Numbered from the stretch's first letter, positions 26,278 to 33,500 are shown. The stretch is DNA of 60,494 nt from CAZWRN01 sp964636275 (GCA_964636275.1 CAZWRN010000005.1:1-60494), one strand, 5' to 3'. Notes: generated from the sequence alone by a model not told the origin. A program made the numbers and translations.

Positions 26278-26586
26278 ATGGCAAAAGGACGAATTAGAGT
26301 ACGACTTAAATCATACGACTATAGAGTACTAGACGCTACTTGTGAGCAGTTGCTTGATACTGCTTTACGAACAGGTGCTAAAATTGCCGGACCTATCCCA
26401 CTTCCAACTAAAAGATCTACAATAACAGTTCCTAAATCTCCATTTACAGATAAAAACTCACAAGAAACTTTTGAAATAAGAGTTCATAAAAGAATCGTGG
26501 AAATCATTGAACCAACGGATAAGACTATTGATTCTCTCATGCACCTAGAGCTTCCAGCCGGTGTAGACATCGAAGTTAAGATGTAA
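26278..26586 (+). CDS. rpsJ: 30S ribosomal protein S10 (uS10)
   Basis: A 102-residue uS10 of the 30S head. It has RVRLKSYDYRVLDATC at the N-terminus, the GPIPLPTKR loop near residue 40 and HKRIVEIIEPTDKTIDSLM. AAGGAAG is upstream at a good distance from ATG 26278. In most bacteria rpsJ heads the S10 operon directly before rplC. Here it is monocistronic, with its own promoter and terminator, and 2 kb of unrelated sequence separates it from rplC. Confidence 0.97.
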   Translation: MAKGRIRVRLKSYDYRVLDATCEQLLDTALRTGAKIAGPIPLPTKRSTITVPKSPFTDKNSQETFEIRVHKRIVEIIEPTDKTIDSLMHLELPAGVDIEVKM

Positions 26587-26613
26587 TTTTATTTACGAAA
26601 AGAAATTAGTTGC

Positions 26614-26635
26614 AACCACCGAAAGGTGGTTTTTT
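26614..26635 (+). terminator. Rho-independent terminator after rpsJ
   Basis: AACCACC (26614-26620), tetraloop GAAA, GGTGGTT (26625-26631) and T to 26635. Perfect 7-bp stem with a GNRA loop. Confidence 0.9.
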
Positions 26636-26642
26636 ATTGCCT

Positions 26643-26678
26643 ACGTCATTTTGAGGAGCGAAGCGATGTAAGAATCTT
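26643..26678. repeat. Dispersed palindromic-type intergenic repeat at the GIY-YIG 3' end
   Basis: The stretch GTCATTTTGAGGAGCGAAGC and the following AGAATCTT resemble short GC-richer repeats dispersed in many bacterial genomes. It touches the 3' end of the GIY-YIG remnant. Related sequences with other cores lie at 30649 and 54565. Family identity is from memory of the pattern. Confidence 0.45.
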
Positions 26679-26972
26679 AATCAATTATGTCTCTATAAAG
26701 GTCAGTGAGTGAAGGATTAAATTTTTTGATTAGCTGCGCTTTCTTTTTACGAGAATACTTCTTTAACTGTTGTTCCCTTTCGACCATTGAATGAGCTGAA
26801 CCAATGATTTCATAATATAGTAGATCATGACATTTGTATCTTTTCGTAAATCCTTCGAATTGTTCATTTTTGTGTTGCCAAATCTGCCTGCCAAGTTGCT
26901 TGATGATCCAACGCAAAGAACTGTTCTAGTGAAATTGCTAACAATGTAAACTGAATAAATTTTGTTTTTCAT
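26677..26972 (-). pseudogene. Frameshifted GIY-YIG nuclease-superfamily gene
   Basis: Two minus-strand frames join into one small GIY-YIG protein (UPF0213/YhbQ-like). The first gives YSVYIVSNFTRTVLCVGSSS and NLAGR. The second, one frame over, gives QIWQHKNEQFEGFTKRY, LLYYEIIGSA and REQQLKKYSRKKKAQLIKK. The shift lies near 26895, where one lost base (TTGGCAGGCAG for an expected TTGGCCAGGCAG) restores a continuous protein of about 95 residues. The GIY of the first motif reads CVG and the YIG reads YIV, so activity may already have been weak. It is either a pseudogene or an assembly error. The gene is inserted between rpsJ and the rest of the S10 operon. Confidence 0.75.
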
Positions 26973-27060
26973 GTTTTAATTAGATCATGACGCGTATATA
27001 CTTTGTAAGTTCGCTCATGATGACGGTTGAGGGTTTATTATATAAACTAACTTGATGCAT

Positions 27061-27070
27061 GCCGGCCGGC
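27061..27070. repeat. GC palindrome downstream of the PUR-domain gene
   Basis: GCCGGCCGGC is a perfect 10-bp palindrome in AT-rich surroundings, flanked by TGCAT on the left and TTGCAT on the right. It lies 16 nt past the stop of the minus-strand gene and could end its transcript, although no clean U-run follows. Confidence 0.35.
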
Positions 27071-27085
27071 TGATTGCATTGTTAA

Positions 27086-27343
27086 TTAGGCTGCTGCCTG
27101 TTCCTGAAGAAATCCAGTGATTTCACTCATACGAGACTGAAAATTTTGAACTTCTTCTGGAAATAAAACAACTGAATTTCTTTTAGCAGGCTGCCCAGTC
27201 TCAACTAAACGAGATTCAGTTATTTTTAAGTATCGTTTGTTGTTGGAAGCTTCTCTGATGTCAAAGAAATATGTTTTCTTACCGCAGTTTAAAACTGAAG
27301 ATTTAATAGCTTTTTTTGGTTCTGTTTGATCCAATTCACTCAC
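27086..27343 (-). CDS. PUR-alpha-like nucleic acid-binding protein (DUF3276)
   Basis: An 85-residue protein with the PUR/DUF3276 pattern: GKKTYFFDIREASNNKRYLK, ITESR, then a linker and VVLFPEEVQNFQSRM followed by a helix. Proteins of this family (for example BpuR of Borrelia) bind single-stranded DNA or RNA, usually as dimers. The start is GTG at 27343 with GGAAAGGGGG just upstream. It is divergent from the slipin gene and inside the segment that interrupts the S10 operon. A role in RNA binding or regulation is inference. Confidence 0.7.
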   Translation of the reverse strand: MSELDQTEPKKAIKSSVLNCGKKTYFFDIREASNNKRYLKITESRLVETGQPAKRNSVVLFPEEVQNFQSRMSEITGFLQEQAAA

Positions 27344-27452
27344 CCCCTTTCCTTAAATGTCGTTACCCTTGAGTTCTAAAAGTTAAACCTGACCAATCAA
27401 TGCTTACTTGATGAGTTTTCTCGAATTTTATTCTTTGGCTTAACCCTTGAAT

Positions 27453-27486
27453 ATGTAACTCGCTTGAAAATTGTAGCGAGTTACAT
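27453..27486. repeat. Perfect 11-bp inverted repeat between divergent genes
   Basis: ATGTAACTCGC (27453-27463) and GCGAGTTACAT (27476-27486) are separated by 12 nt. CTGTCA and TGACAG bracket the next stretch (about 27494 to 27530). The site lies in the 279-nt gap between the PUR-domain gene and the slipin gene. It could be an operator or a transcript-end hairpin. Confidence 0.55.
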
Positions 27487-27586
27487 GCATCTGTCAAACT
27501 TGATTTGTAGTTAAATCTGAATATGACAGCTGTAGTGAACTCTCCATTAAAATACCCGAATAAAACCCTACTGTCAAGAGATTAAT

Positions 27587-27615
27587 TTGAATTTGTTTTT
27601 ATGAAGATATATACT
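27587..27615 (+). promoter_or_regulatory. Slipin promoter, predicted leaderless
   Basis: TTGAAT at 27587-27592, a 17-nt spacer and TATACT at 27610-27615. The -10 ends 7 nt before ATG 27623 and no Shine-Dalgarno sequence is present. Confidence 0.65.
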
Positions 27616-27622
27616 GCTCCTG

Positions 27623-28387
27623 ATGGAAATATTTTGGATTGTCTTAGCGGTGTTAGCTATATTCCTATTTTTTTCTTCGGTGCGGATTGTACAAGAGTAT
27701 GAGCGGGCGGTTATTTTCTTTTTAGGCCGATGTACAGGTGTCAGGGGTCCAGGGTTGATTCTTTTAATTCCTATATTGGAGTCGATGCAAAAAGTGACAT
27801 TGAGAACAATCACGATGGATATTCCTGCTCAGAAGATTATTACCAAAGATAATGTTTCGATTGATATCTCTGCTGTGGCTTACTATCACATTATTGATCC
27901 TAAAAAATCTGTGATTGCAATTGAAGATGTTTATGACGCTGCCAATCAAATTAGTCAAACAACGGTTCGTAATGTGGTTGGTCAATTTACACTTGATCAA
28001 TTACTTTCGGATCGGACTAAAGTAAATGAGCAGATTCGGAAGGTGATTGATGTTCATACAGAGCCTTGGGGTATTCAGGTAAGCATTGTTGAAATTAAGG
28101 ATATAGTTTTACCGGAAAATATGCAGAGGGCGATGGCTAAAGAAGCGGAGGCTGAAAGAGAGAGAAGAGCTAAAATCGTGGCTGCTGAAGGTGAATTACA
28201 GGCTGCAGAAAAGCTAGGTTTGGCTGCTGATGTGATGCAGAAACATCCAGTGGCTTTGCAGCTTCGAACTTTGCAAACAATGGCTGAAATATCGGTGGAA
28301 AAGAATTCAACAATTATATTTCCGGCTCAATTTATGACTACGGTCCAAGAAGCTATTAAAATGTTGAAAACTGATTCTATTAAGTAA
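27623..28387 (+). CDS. Slipin (SPFH/stomatin/prohibitin family membrane protein)
   Basis: A 254-residue SPFH protein. An N-terminal helix (residues about 3-19) anchors it in the membrane, followed by VQEYERAVIFFLGR, GPGLILLIPI and the PHB domain with DIPAQKIITKDNVSIDISAV. A charged helix (MAKEAEAERERRAKIVAAEG) near residue 170 drives oligomer formation. Slipins form membrane microdomains and are often paired with an NfeD protease partner, which is absent here. It stands alone just before the rplC promoter; the context gives no further hint of its job. Confidence 0.9.
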   Translation: MEIFWIVLAVLAIFLFFSSVRIVQEYERAVIFFLGRCTGVRGPGLILLIPILESMQKVTLRTITMDIPAQKIITKDNVSIDISAVAYYHIIDPKKSVIAIEDVYDAANQISQTTVRNVVGQFTLDQLLSDRTKVNEQIRKVIDVHTEPWGIQVSIVEIKDIVLPENMQRAMAKEAEAERERRAKIVAAEGELQAAEKLGLAADVMQKHPVALQLRTLQTMAEISVEKNSTIIFPAQFMTTVQEAIKMLKTDSIK

Positions 28388-28408
28388 TCTCTTTAAAATA
28401 CCTATAGC

Positions 28409-28438
28409 TTGCAATTAGCTTCAATTCTGTGTTAAAAT
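28409..28438 (+). promoter_or_regulatory. rplC operon promoter (extended -10)
   Basis: TTGCAA at 28409-28414, an 18-nt spacer and TAAAAT at 28433-28438 preceded by TGT. The start near 28445 gives a leader of about 150 nt. An imperfect hairpin around GTGCGTCC and GGATACGAC (28497-28526) lies in the leader upstream of the terminator-like stem. Confidence 0.62.
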
Positions 28439-28549
28439 TACGAAAGAACTGAATGATTACGTCAGGATAGTTTTTACAGTTTTAAAAAAATCAGTAAGTT
28501 GTGCGTCCTCCGATGGGATACGACAATTGAAACAGGCACATTTTACTGA

Positions 28550-28578
28550 GTGAGAGCCCGCAAGGCCTCACTTTTTTT
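28550..28578 (+). terminator. Terminator-like hairpin in the rplC leader
   Basis: GTGAG-A-GCC (28550-28558), loop CGCAA, GGCCTCAC (28564-28571) and seven T (28572-28578). It ends 15 nt before ATG 28594, so it must be read through for any of the operon to be made; a strong candidate attenuator. Confidence 0.72.
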
Positions 28579-28593
28579 GTTGTTAAAGGCATT

Positions 28594-29421
28594 ATGATCA
28601 ATACATTAATTGGTATTAAAAAAGATATGACTTCAGGTTATGACCAGCGTGGTAGACGTGTGGGTGTAACTAAAATTTCTGTGCCTTCAAATTTCATTAC
28701 TCAGGTAAAGACTTCTGACAAAGATGGCTACAACGCTGTACAGATTGCGACAGGTAGTAAAAAGAGTGTTCTCAAACCACAACGTGGTCATTTTAAAAAA
28801 GCCGGTGTCGCAGAGACTATGCGTTACATCGCTGAAGTACGAACTGAGGAAGTAGCAGATTTTACAGGAGGCCAGGAGATAAAACCGGCCTCTGTTTTTA
28901 AAGTTGGGGATATTGTCAAAGTTACCGGAGTTAGTAAAGGAAAAGGGTTTCAGGGTGGAGTAAAACGACACGGTTTTCATGGCGGACCAAAAACTCACGG
29001 TCAGTCAGATCGACATCGAGCTCCCGGATCTATTGGTTCTGGTACCACTCCAGGTCGAGTTTATAAAGGTAAAAAGATGGCTGGTCACATGGGTTCTGAG
29101 ACAGCAACTGTTCGTAATCTGGAAGTGATTGCGGTAGATCGAAAAGAAGGTGTTTTAGTTGTTAAGGGTGGTGTTCCAGGACATATTGGTTCAGAGCTTC
29201 GAATTACTAAACTAGGTGTTTTGAAGGGATATACTCCACCACCTGAGCCAGAAGAGGAAGAAGAAACTCCTTCTGATGTTGAACAGATGGCCGGAGTAAC
29301 TGAAGAGCAGGCTCAAGAAGAAGTACCAGCAGCTGAAATCGTAGAAGCCGTTGAGGCTGCAGATACTCCTGCTGAAGAAGTAAAAGCAGAAGATACTTCA
29401 GTCGAAGAGGAGGCTAAATAA
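28594..29421 (+). CDS. rplC: 50S ribosomal protein L3 (uL3)
   Basis: A 275-residue uL3, one of the first proteins to bind 23S rRNA. The core is typical: GIKKDMTSGYDQ near the start, KVTGVSKGKGFQGGVKRHGF and GSIGSGTTPGRVYKGKKMAG. Most bacterial L3 are about 210 residues; here about 60 extra residues form an acidic Glu/Ala/Pro tail ending SVEEEAK. The tail codons GAAGAGGAGG supply a Shine-Dalgarno sequence for rplD. It is the first gene of the long ribosomal operon, behind an attenuator-like leader. Confidence 0.97.
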   Translation: MINTLIGIKKDMTSGYDQRGRRVGVTKISVPSNFITQVKTSDKDGYNAVQIATGSKKSVLKPQRGHFKKAGVAETMRYIAEVRTEEVADFTGGQEIKPASVFKVGDIVKVTGVSKGKGFQGGVKRHGFHGGPKTHGQSDRHRAPGSIGSGTTPGRVYKGKKMAGHMGSETATVRNLEVIAVDRKEGVLVVKGGVPGHIGSELRITKLGVLKGYTPPPEPEEEEETPSDVEQMAGVTEEQAQEEVPAAEIVEAVEAADTPAEEVKAEDTSVEEEAK

Positions 29422-29426
29422 TAGCT

Positions 29427-30155
29427 ATGGCAACTAAACAAGTAAAGACAGAAAAAGTTGAAGTAAAAGCAGAAGCTCCTAAAGTTGCTGTAAAAACAGC
29501 AAAAACTGCTGGCCTGACAGTTACTACTTATTCTGTTGGTGGTAAAGAAGCTGGCAATTTGGAATTGCCGAAAAGTATTTTTGAAGGTCCAGTAAATAGT
29601 GCATTAATTGCTCAAGCCATGCGAGTGTATATCAATAATGAAAAAGGTCATTATTCAAATACTAAAACTCGAGGTGAGGTAACTGGTTCAACTAGAAAGA
29701 TTTACAAACAAAAAGGGACTGGTAGAGCTAGACATGGAAGTATTATGGCACCAATCTTTGTAGGGGGAGGTATCGCTTTGGGGCCTAAATCTAGAATTAC
29801 CAATATGGAGTTACCAAAAAAGATGAAAAAAGCTGCGCTGGTCGCTGCTTTACGGGAGAAATTGAATACAAATGAGTTGAGTGGGGTTGATTTGGGTAAA
29901 TTGACCGGTAAAACCAAAGAAGTGGGTAATTTCTTAAAGGGAGTTAATAAAAAAACAGCTTTGGTTGTGGTTGATGGATTGAATGAAATGGTTCAAAGAG
30001 CTACCCGAAATGTTCAGGGTTTGTCAGTAATGACTGCTACTGAGATAAATGTTTTTGAAGTTATAAAGCACCAGAGTGTGTTTATGACTCAAGAAGCCGT
30101 TGTAAAGTTGGAAGAAAGAATGGCCGGTAAGAAAGTTGAGGAATCAAAAAAATGA
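29427..30155 (+). CDS. rplD: 50S ribosomal protein L4 (uL4)
   Basis: A 242-residue uL4 lining the peptide exit tunnel. The tunnel loop is present as TKTRGEVTGSTRKIYKQKGT followed by GRARHGS near residue 90. The first 30 residues are a Lys/Val/Ala-rich extension (KVEVKAEAPKVAVKTAKTAG) before the usual start at TVTTYSVGG. The end KVEESKK carries the start of rplW in a 4-nt overlap. In E. coli L4 represses the S10 operon; nothing here shows that this is conserved. Confidence 0.97.
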   Translation: MATKQVKTEKVEVKAEAPKVAVKTAKTAGLTVTTYSVGGKEAGNLELPKSIFEGPVNSALIAQAMRVYINNEKGHYSNTKTRGEVTGSTRKIYKQKGTGRARHGSIMAPIFVGGGIALGPKSRITNMELPKKMKKAALVAALREKLNTNELSGVDLGKLTGKTKEVGNFLKGVNKKTALVVVDGLNEMVQRATRNVQGLSVMTATEINVFEVIKHQSVFMTQEAVVKLEERMAGKKVEESKK

Positions 30156-30637
30156 GAGCTGTTATCTTAAAACCTTTAATTAATGAGAAATCAATGACTT
30201 TGGCTAAAACAGATTTTTATACTTTTTTGATCGATCTTTCAGCATCAAAAGATCAGGTGGCGAAAATAGTTCGTGAAAAATTTGGAGTAACTGTGTTATC
30301 AGTTAAAACTGTTACTATTCAACCAAAAACTAAAAACCAGAGAACTCGTCGAGGCACTTATACGACAGCTAAAACAAAAAAAGCGATCGTTCAGGTTGGT
30401 AAAGGTCAGCGAATTGCTTTGTTTGAAGAAGCTACAAAAGAGCCTGAGGAAGAAGTAGAAGTGAGAACTGCAGAGGGTGAGAAAGTAACTGAAGTAAAAG
30501 AGAAAAAAAGTTTACTGAAAGGTACTAAAGTAAAAATTGAAAAAGCTGCGACAGGTAAAGTGGCAGATAAAGCTGAAGTAGCAAAAGAAGAGACTCGGAA
30601 GCAATCGCAGAAACAATCAGAGAAAGGTGGAAAATAA
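30152..30637 (+). CDS. rplW: 50S ribosomal protein L23 (uL23)
   Basis: A 161-residue uL23 at the exit-tunnel opening, the docking point of SRP and trigger factor. The core (about 95 residues) begins AVILKPLINEKSM and contains YTFLIDLSASKDQVAKIVRE and the RRGTYTTAK loop. The last ~60 residues are a Lys/Glu/Gln-rich extension ending RKQSQKQSEKGGK, longer than in usual L23. It starts with an ATGA overlap with rplD. A palindromic spacer separates it from rplB. Confidence 0.95.
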   Translation: MRAVILKPLINEKSMTLAKTDFYTFLIDLSASKDQVAKIVREKFGVTVLSVKTVTIQPKTKNQRTRRGTYTTAKTKKAIVQVGKGQRIALFEEATKEPEEEVEVRTAEGEKVTEVKEKKSLLKGTKVKIEKAATGKVADKAEVAKEETRKQSQKQSEKGGK

Positions 30638-30648
30638 GAGTAAGGTAG

Positions 30649-30711
30649 TGCTTCGACTCGCTACGCTCGCTCAGCATGACAAATTGAATGAAAATTATAT
30701 TCAATTTGTCA
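30649..30711. repeat. Palindromic repeat between rplW and rplB
   Basis: GTGCTTCGACTCGCTACGCT and CGCTCAGCATGACA are a GC-richer dispersed-type repeat. It runs into a perfect 13-bp inverted repeat, TGACAAATTGAAT (30677-30689) and ATTCAATTTGTCA (30699-30711), with a 9-nt loop. It sits inside the ribosomal operon, 17 nt before the rplB start. Confidence 0.7.
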
Positions 30712-30727
30712 AAAAGCAAAAGATAAT

Positions 30728-31549
30728 ATGGCATTAATAGAGTACAAAGAGAAAACCAATACTAGAAGATTTAGCTCTCGAATTGAGAAGCCAAAAAAGA
30801 CTGGTAAAAAGATTAAAGCGTTGCAGACTTTGCTGAAAAAGCACGCTGGTCGTTCTAAAGGTCGGGTTACCGTGAGACATCAGGGTGGACGACACAAAAG
30901 ACAGTATCGATTGATCGATTTTAAGCGAAATAAGTCAGGTGTAGAAGGTAAAATTGAGGCCGTAGAATATGATCCAAATCGAAATGTTGATATCGCTTTG
31001 ATCAACTATAGTGACGGCGAAAAAAGATATATTTTGTTGCCAGGTGGAATGAAAAAAGGCGATACTGTAGTAGCTGGTGACCGGGTTGAAGTACGAACTG
31101 GAAATGCGATGAAACTGAAAAGTATGCCAGTTGGTACTTTGGTTCACAATGTTGAACTAACACCAGGTCGAGGTGGTCAGATTGGAAGAAGTGCGGGAAC
31201 TAGTTTGATTATTCAGGCTAAAGAAAGTGGCTATGCACACTTGAAAATGCCTTCAGGAGAGATTAGAATGGTCTCTTTGGAAGCTATGGGTACGGTTGGG
31301 GTACTTGGTAATGAAGAATGGAAAAATGTCGTATTGGGTAAAGCTGGAAGATCACGACATATGGGTATTAGACCAGCTGTTCGGGGTGTAGCTCAGGATC
31401 CTCGCTCACACGCTCATGGTGGAGGTGAAGCGAAATCTGGAGTTGGTCGAAAGAGTCCAATGACTAAATACGGCAAGAAAGCTGTTGGAAAGACTCGAAA
31501 TAAGACTAAATGGACAAATAGATATATTGTTAAAAGGAGAAAGGCATAA
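30728..31549 (+). CDS. rplB: 50S ribosomal protein L2 (uL2)
   Basis: A 273-residue uL2, needed for subunit joining and peptidyl transfer. Diagnostic segments are GRVTVRHQGGRHKRQYRLID near residue 45, GRGGQIGRSAGTSLIIQAKE near residue 150 and RGVAQDPRSHAHGGGEAK with the essential His in the C-terminal loop near residue 228. Length is normal. No Shine-Dalgarno sequence is seen; the start follows the palindromic spacer. Confidence 0.98.
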   Translation: MALIEYKEKTNTRRFSSRIEKPKKTGKKIKALQTLLKKHAGRSKGRVTVRHQGGRHKRQYRLIDFKRNKSGVEGKIEAVEYDPNRNVDIALINYSDGEKRYILLPGGMKKGDTVVAGDRVEVRTGNAMKLKSMPVGTLVHNVELTPGRGGQIGRSAGTSLIIQAKESGYAHLKMPSGEIRMVSLEAMGTVGVLGNEEWKNVVLGKAGRSRHMGIRPAVRGVAQDPRSHAHGGGEAKSGVGRKSPMTKYGKKAVGKTRNKTKWTNRYIVKRRKA

Positions 31550-31552
31550 ATT

Positions 31553-31837
31553 ATGGCAAGAAGCTCGTATAAAGGTCCATATGTGGACGAAAAATTGATG
31601 AAAAAAGTTATGGCACAGAAAAATGGTGCTCCAAAAGTGTCCATCAAAACATGGGCTCGAAGAAGTACTATTCCGCCTGAGTTTGTGGGGCATACTTTTA
31701 TGGTTCATCAAGGTAAAAACTTTATTACTGTCTATGTTTCTGAAGCCATGGTAGGACACAAACTCGGTGAGTTTGCTCCAACCAGAACTTTCAAAGGACA
31801 TGGAAAGATGACTGATAAATCAACATCAAAGACATAA
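31553..31837 (+). CDS. rpsS: 30S ribosomal protein S19 (uS19)
   Basis: A 94-residue uS19 of the 30S head. It has RSSYKGPYVDEKLMKKV at the start, then WARRSTIPPEFVGHTFMVHQ and HKLGEFAPTRTFKGH. AAAGGAG in the end of rplB lies 10 nt before its ATG. Length and sequence are ordinary; the TAA is followed by a word-repeat spacer. Confidence 0.97.
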   Translation: MARSSYKGPYVDEKLMKKVMAQKNGAPKVSIKTWARRSTIPPEFVGHTFMVHQGKNFITVYVSEAMVGHKLGEFAPTRTFKGHGKMTDKSTSKT

Positions 31838-31913
31838 AAGGAATGATAAGTCGCAAGTGACTAGAGTCTAGGAAGACAACCTTGATTCTTGACTCTTGCC
31901 ACTAGAAACTAAA
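31838..31913 (+). repeat. Fold-back word-repeat spacer, rpsS-rplV
   Basis: First arm AAGTGACTAGAGTCTAGG; second arm TTGACTCTTGCCACTAG. Words AGAGTCTAG / CTAGACTCT are shared with the spacers at 33038 and 41537. The second arm runs up to ATG 31914; no Shine-Dalgarno sequence. Confidence 0.65.
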
Positions 31914-32351
31914 ATGGAATATATAACGATACAGAAGAATATTACACAGTCACCTCGAAAGGTGCGACTAGTGGCTGATATGGTCAGAAAAATGGATCCA
32001 TATCGAGCATTGGATGTTTTGCAGTTTACAAACAAAGCTGCTGCACTTCCTTTGGCTAAAGCGATTAAATCTGTTTTGGCAAATGCAGGTAATGCTGAAG
32101 GTTTGAGTTTTGTCAGTATTCAGGTAAATGAAGGTCTGAAGATGAAAAGATATCGAGCAGGTACTGCTGGTCGAGGTCGTGGTCGTCCATACAGACGTCG
32201 AATGAGTCATATCAAGATTGTGGTTTCTGATGAGGGAATGGTAAATGTACCAGTTACTATGCCAGCACCTAAAGTAGAAACTTTTGAAAAAGTTGAAGCA
32301 ATTGAAGCAGCTGAAATTAAAGAAGTAAAGGAGGATAAAGCTAAGAAATAA
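31914..32351 (+). CDS. rplV: 50S ribosomal protein L22 (uL22)
   Basis: A 145-residue uL22 lining the exit tunnel. Helix QKNITQSPRKVRLVADMVRK near the start and the beta hairpin KRYRAGTAGRGRGRPYRRRM are typical. I start it at ATG 31914: the in-frame TTG at 31896 would add PLETK encoded by the repeat spacer, which matches no L22. The C-terminal ~30 residues are a Glu/Lys/Ala tail (EAIEAAEIKEVKEDKAKK). Confidence 0.96.
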   Translation: MEYITIQKNITQSPRKVRLVADMVRKMDPYRALDVLQFTNKAAALPLAKAIKSVLANAGNAEGLSFVSIQVNEGLKMKRYRAGTAGRGRGRPYRRRMSHIKIVVSDEGMVNVPVTMPAPKVETFEKVEAIEAAEIKEVKEDKAKK

Positions 32352-32395
32352 TAATTGGAATACTTGATTATTGTTTCTTGGATACTTAATTAAAA
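32352..32395 (+). repeat. Word-repeat spacer, rplV-rpsC (single arm)
   Basis: ATACTTGATTATTGTTTCTT and GGATACTTAATTA contain only the pyrimidine-rich words of the CAAGATA family. The matching purine words AAAGCTAAGAAATAA lie at the end of rplV, so the fold-back may use coding sequence. Confidence 0.45.
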
Positions 32396-33037
32396 ATGGG
32401 ACAAAAGATACATCCAATTGGTTTTAGACTTGGTGTGGGTTCTCCTTGGGAAGCCAGATGGTTTGCTCCTGGGAAAAAATATCAGCAAAATCTGATGGAA
32501 GATATTAAAATCAGAAATTTGTTGATGAAAAAATTGCGACCGGCTGGTATTTCAAAAATTGAAATTGAACGAGCTGTAAGCAAGTTAAAAGTTATTTTGC
32601 ATGTTTCACGCCCTGGTGTTTTGATTGGTCGGGGTGGAAGTGGTTTGACTGATTTGAAGAAATACCTGATGAAACAGTTGGGTGTCAAAGAAGAAAGTAA
32701 TCTAGAGATTGCTCCAATGGATGTTAAAAATCCAGATATGTCAGCTTATTTGGTTGCGCAGTCAGTTGCTGAACAGCTAGTTCGACGAATGCCTGCGGCT
32801 CGAGTGATGAATCAGACTTTGGATCGTGTTATGCACGCCGGGGCTAAAGGTGTGAAAGTAGTGTTGTCTGGACGAATTGGTGGAGCTGAGATTGCTCGAC
32901 GAGAATCAAAGTTTGCTGGAAGCATTCCACTTCATACTTTGAGAACAGATATCGACTTTGCGGTATATCCAGCGTTGACTAAATCTGGTTATGTTGGTGT
33001 GAAAGTTTGGATCAATAGAGGGGAGAATAAGATATAG
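32396..33037 (+). CDS. rpsC: 30S ribosomal protein S3 (uS3)
   Basis: A 213-residue uS3 at the mRNA entry channel. It begins MGQKIHPIGFRLGV. The KH domain has RPGVLIGRGGSGLTDLKKYL near residue 70, and the C-terminal domain has GVKVVLSGRIGGAEIARRES and LRTDIDFAVYPALTKSGYVG. The length is normal. It begins straight after a word-repeat spacer without a Shine-Dalgarno sequence. Confidence 0.98.
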   Translation: MGQKIHPIGFRLGVGSPWEARWFAPGKKYQQNLMEDIKIRNLLMKKLRPAGISKIEIERAVSKLKVILHVSRPGVLIGRGGSGLTDLKKYLMKQLGVKEESNLEIAPMDVKNPDMSAYLVAQSVAEQLVRRMPAARVMNQTLDRVMHAGAKGVKVVLSGRIGGAEIARRESKFAGSIPLHTLRTDIDFAVYPALTKSGYVGVKVWINRGENKI

Positions 33038-33080
33038 AGTCTAGTCGCAAGTGACTGGAGTCTAGAAACTAAAAACTAAT
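33038..33080 (+). repeat. Fold-back word-repeat spacer, rpsC-rplP
   Basis: AGAGTCTAGTCGCAAGTGAC and TGGAGTCTAG form a short hairpin (AGTC / GACT) around GCAAGT. It is the shortest member of the GAGTCTAG family, followed by AAACTAAAAACTAAT and the start codon. Confidence 0.5.
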
Positions 33081-33500
33081 ATGCCATTATTAACACCAAA
33101 AAGAGTTAAATTTAGAAAAGCTTTTCGAGGGAAAAGAGGCGGTGTAGCAACTCGAAATAACACTATCTCTTTTGGTACGTTTGGTTTGAAAAGTGAAGAA
33201 GCTGGGTGGGTAACATCACGACAGATTGAAGCTGCTAGACGAGCTATGGCGCGATATACTCAGCGAGGTGGTCGTATTTTTATCCGGATCTTTCCAGATA
33301 AACCGATTACCAAACATCCGGCTGAGGCTCGAATGGGTTCAGGTAAGGGTGACGTGGTGGGATATGTAGCGGTGGTAAAGCCGGGTACTATTATTTTTGA
33401 AATGGGTGCAGTAGCTGAGGATATTGCCAGAGAAGCGATGCGATTGGCTTCGCATAAGATGGCATTAAAAACTAGGTTTATTACGAAAGGAGTAAATTAG
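33081..33500 (+). CDS. rplP: 50S ribosomal protein L16 (uL16)
   Basis: A 139-residue uL16 near the A-site tRNA elbow. It starts PLLTPKRVKFRKAFRGKRGG, and has GWVTSRQIEAARRAMARYTQ with RIFPDKPITKHPAEARMGSG, ending with the normal helix (AMRLASHKMALKTRFITK). Full length. No ribosome-binding site ahead of the ATG, which follows a word-repeat spacer. Confidence 0.98.
   Translation: MPLLTPKRVKFRKAFRGKRGGVATRNNTISFGTFGLKSEEAGWVTSRQIEAARRAMARYTQRGGRIFIRIFPDKPITKHPAEARMGSGKGDVVGYVAVVKPGTIIFEMGAVAEDIAREAMRLASHKMALKTRFITKGVN

Noticed and set aside
26763..26972. Two separate small minus-strand genes in 26677-26972
   Set aside because: The two frames are consecutive parts of one GIY-YIG protein, so a single frameshifted gene is the better reading.
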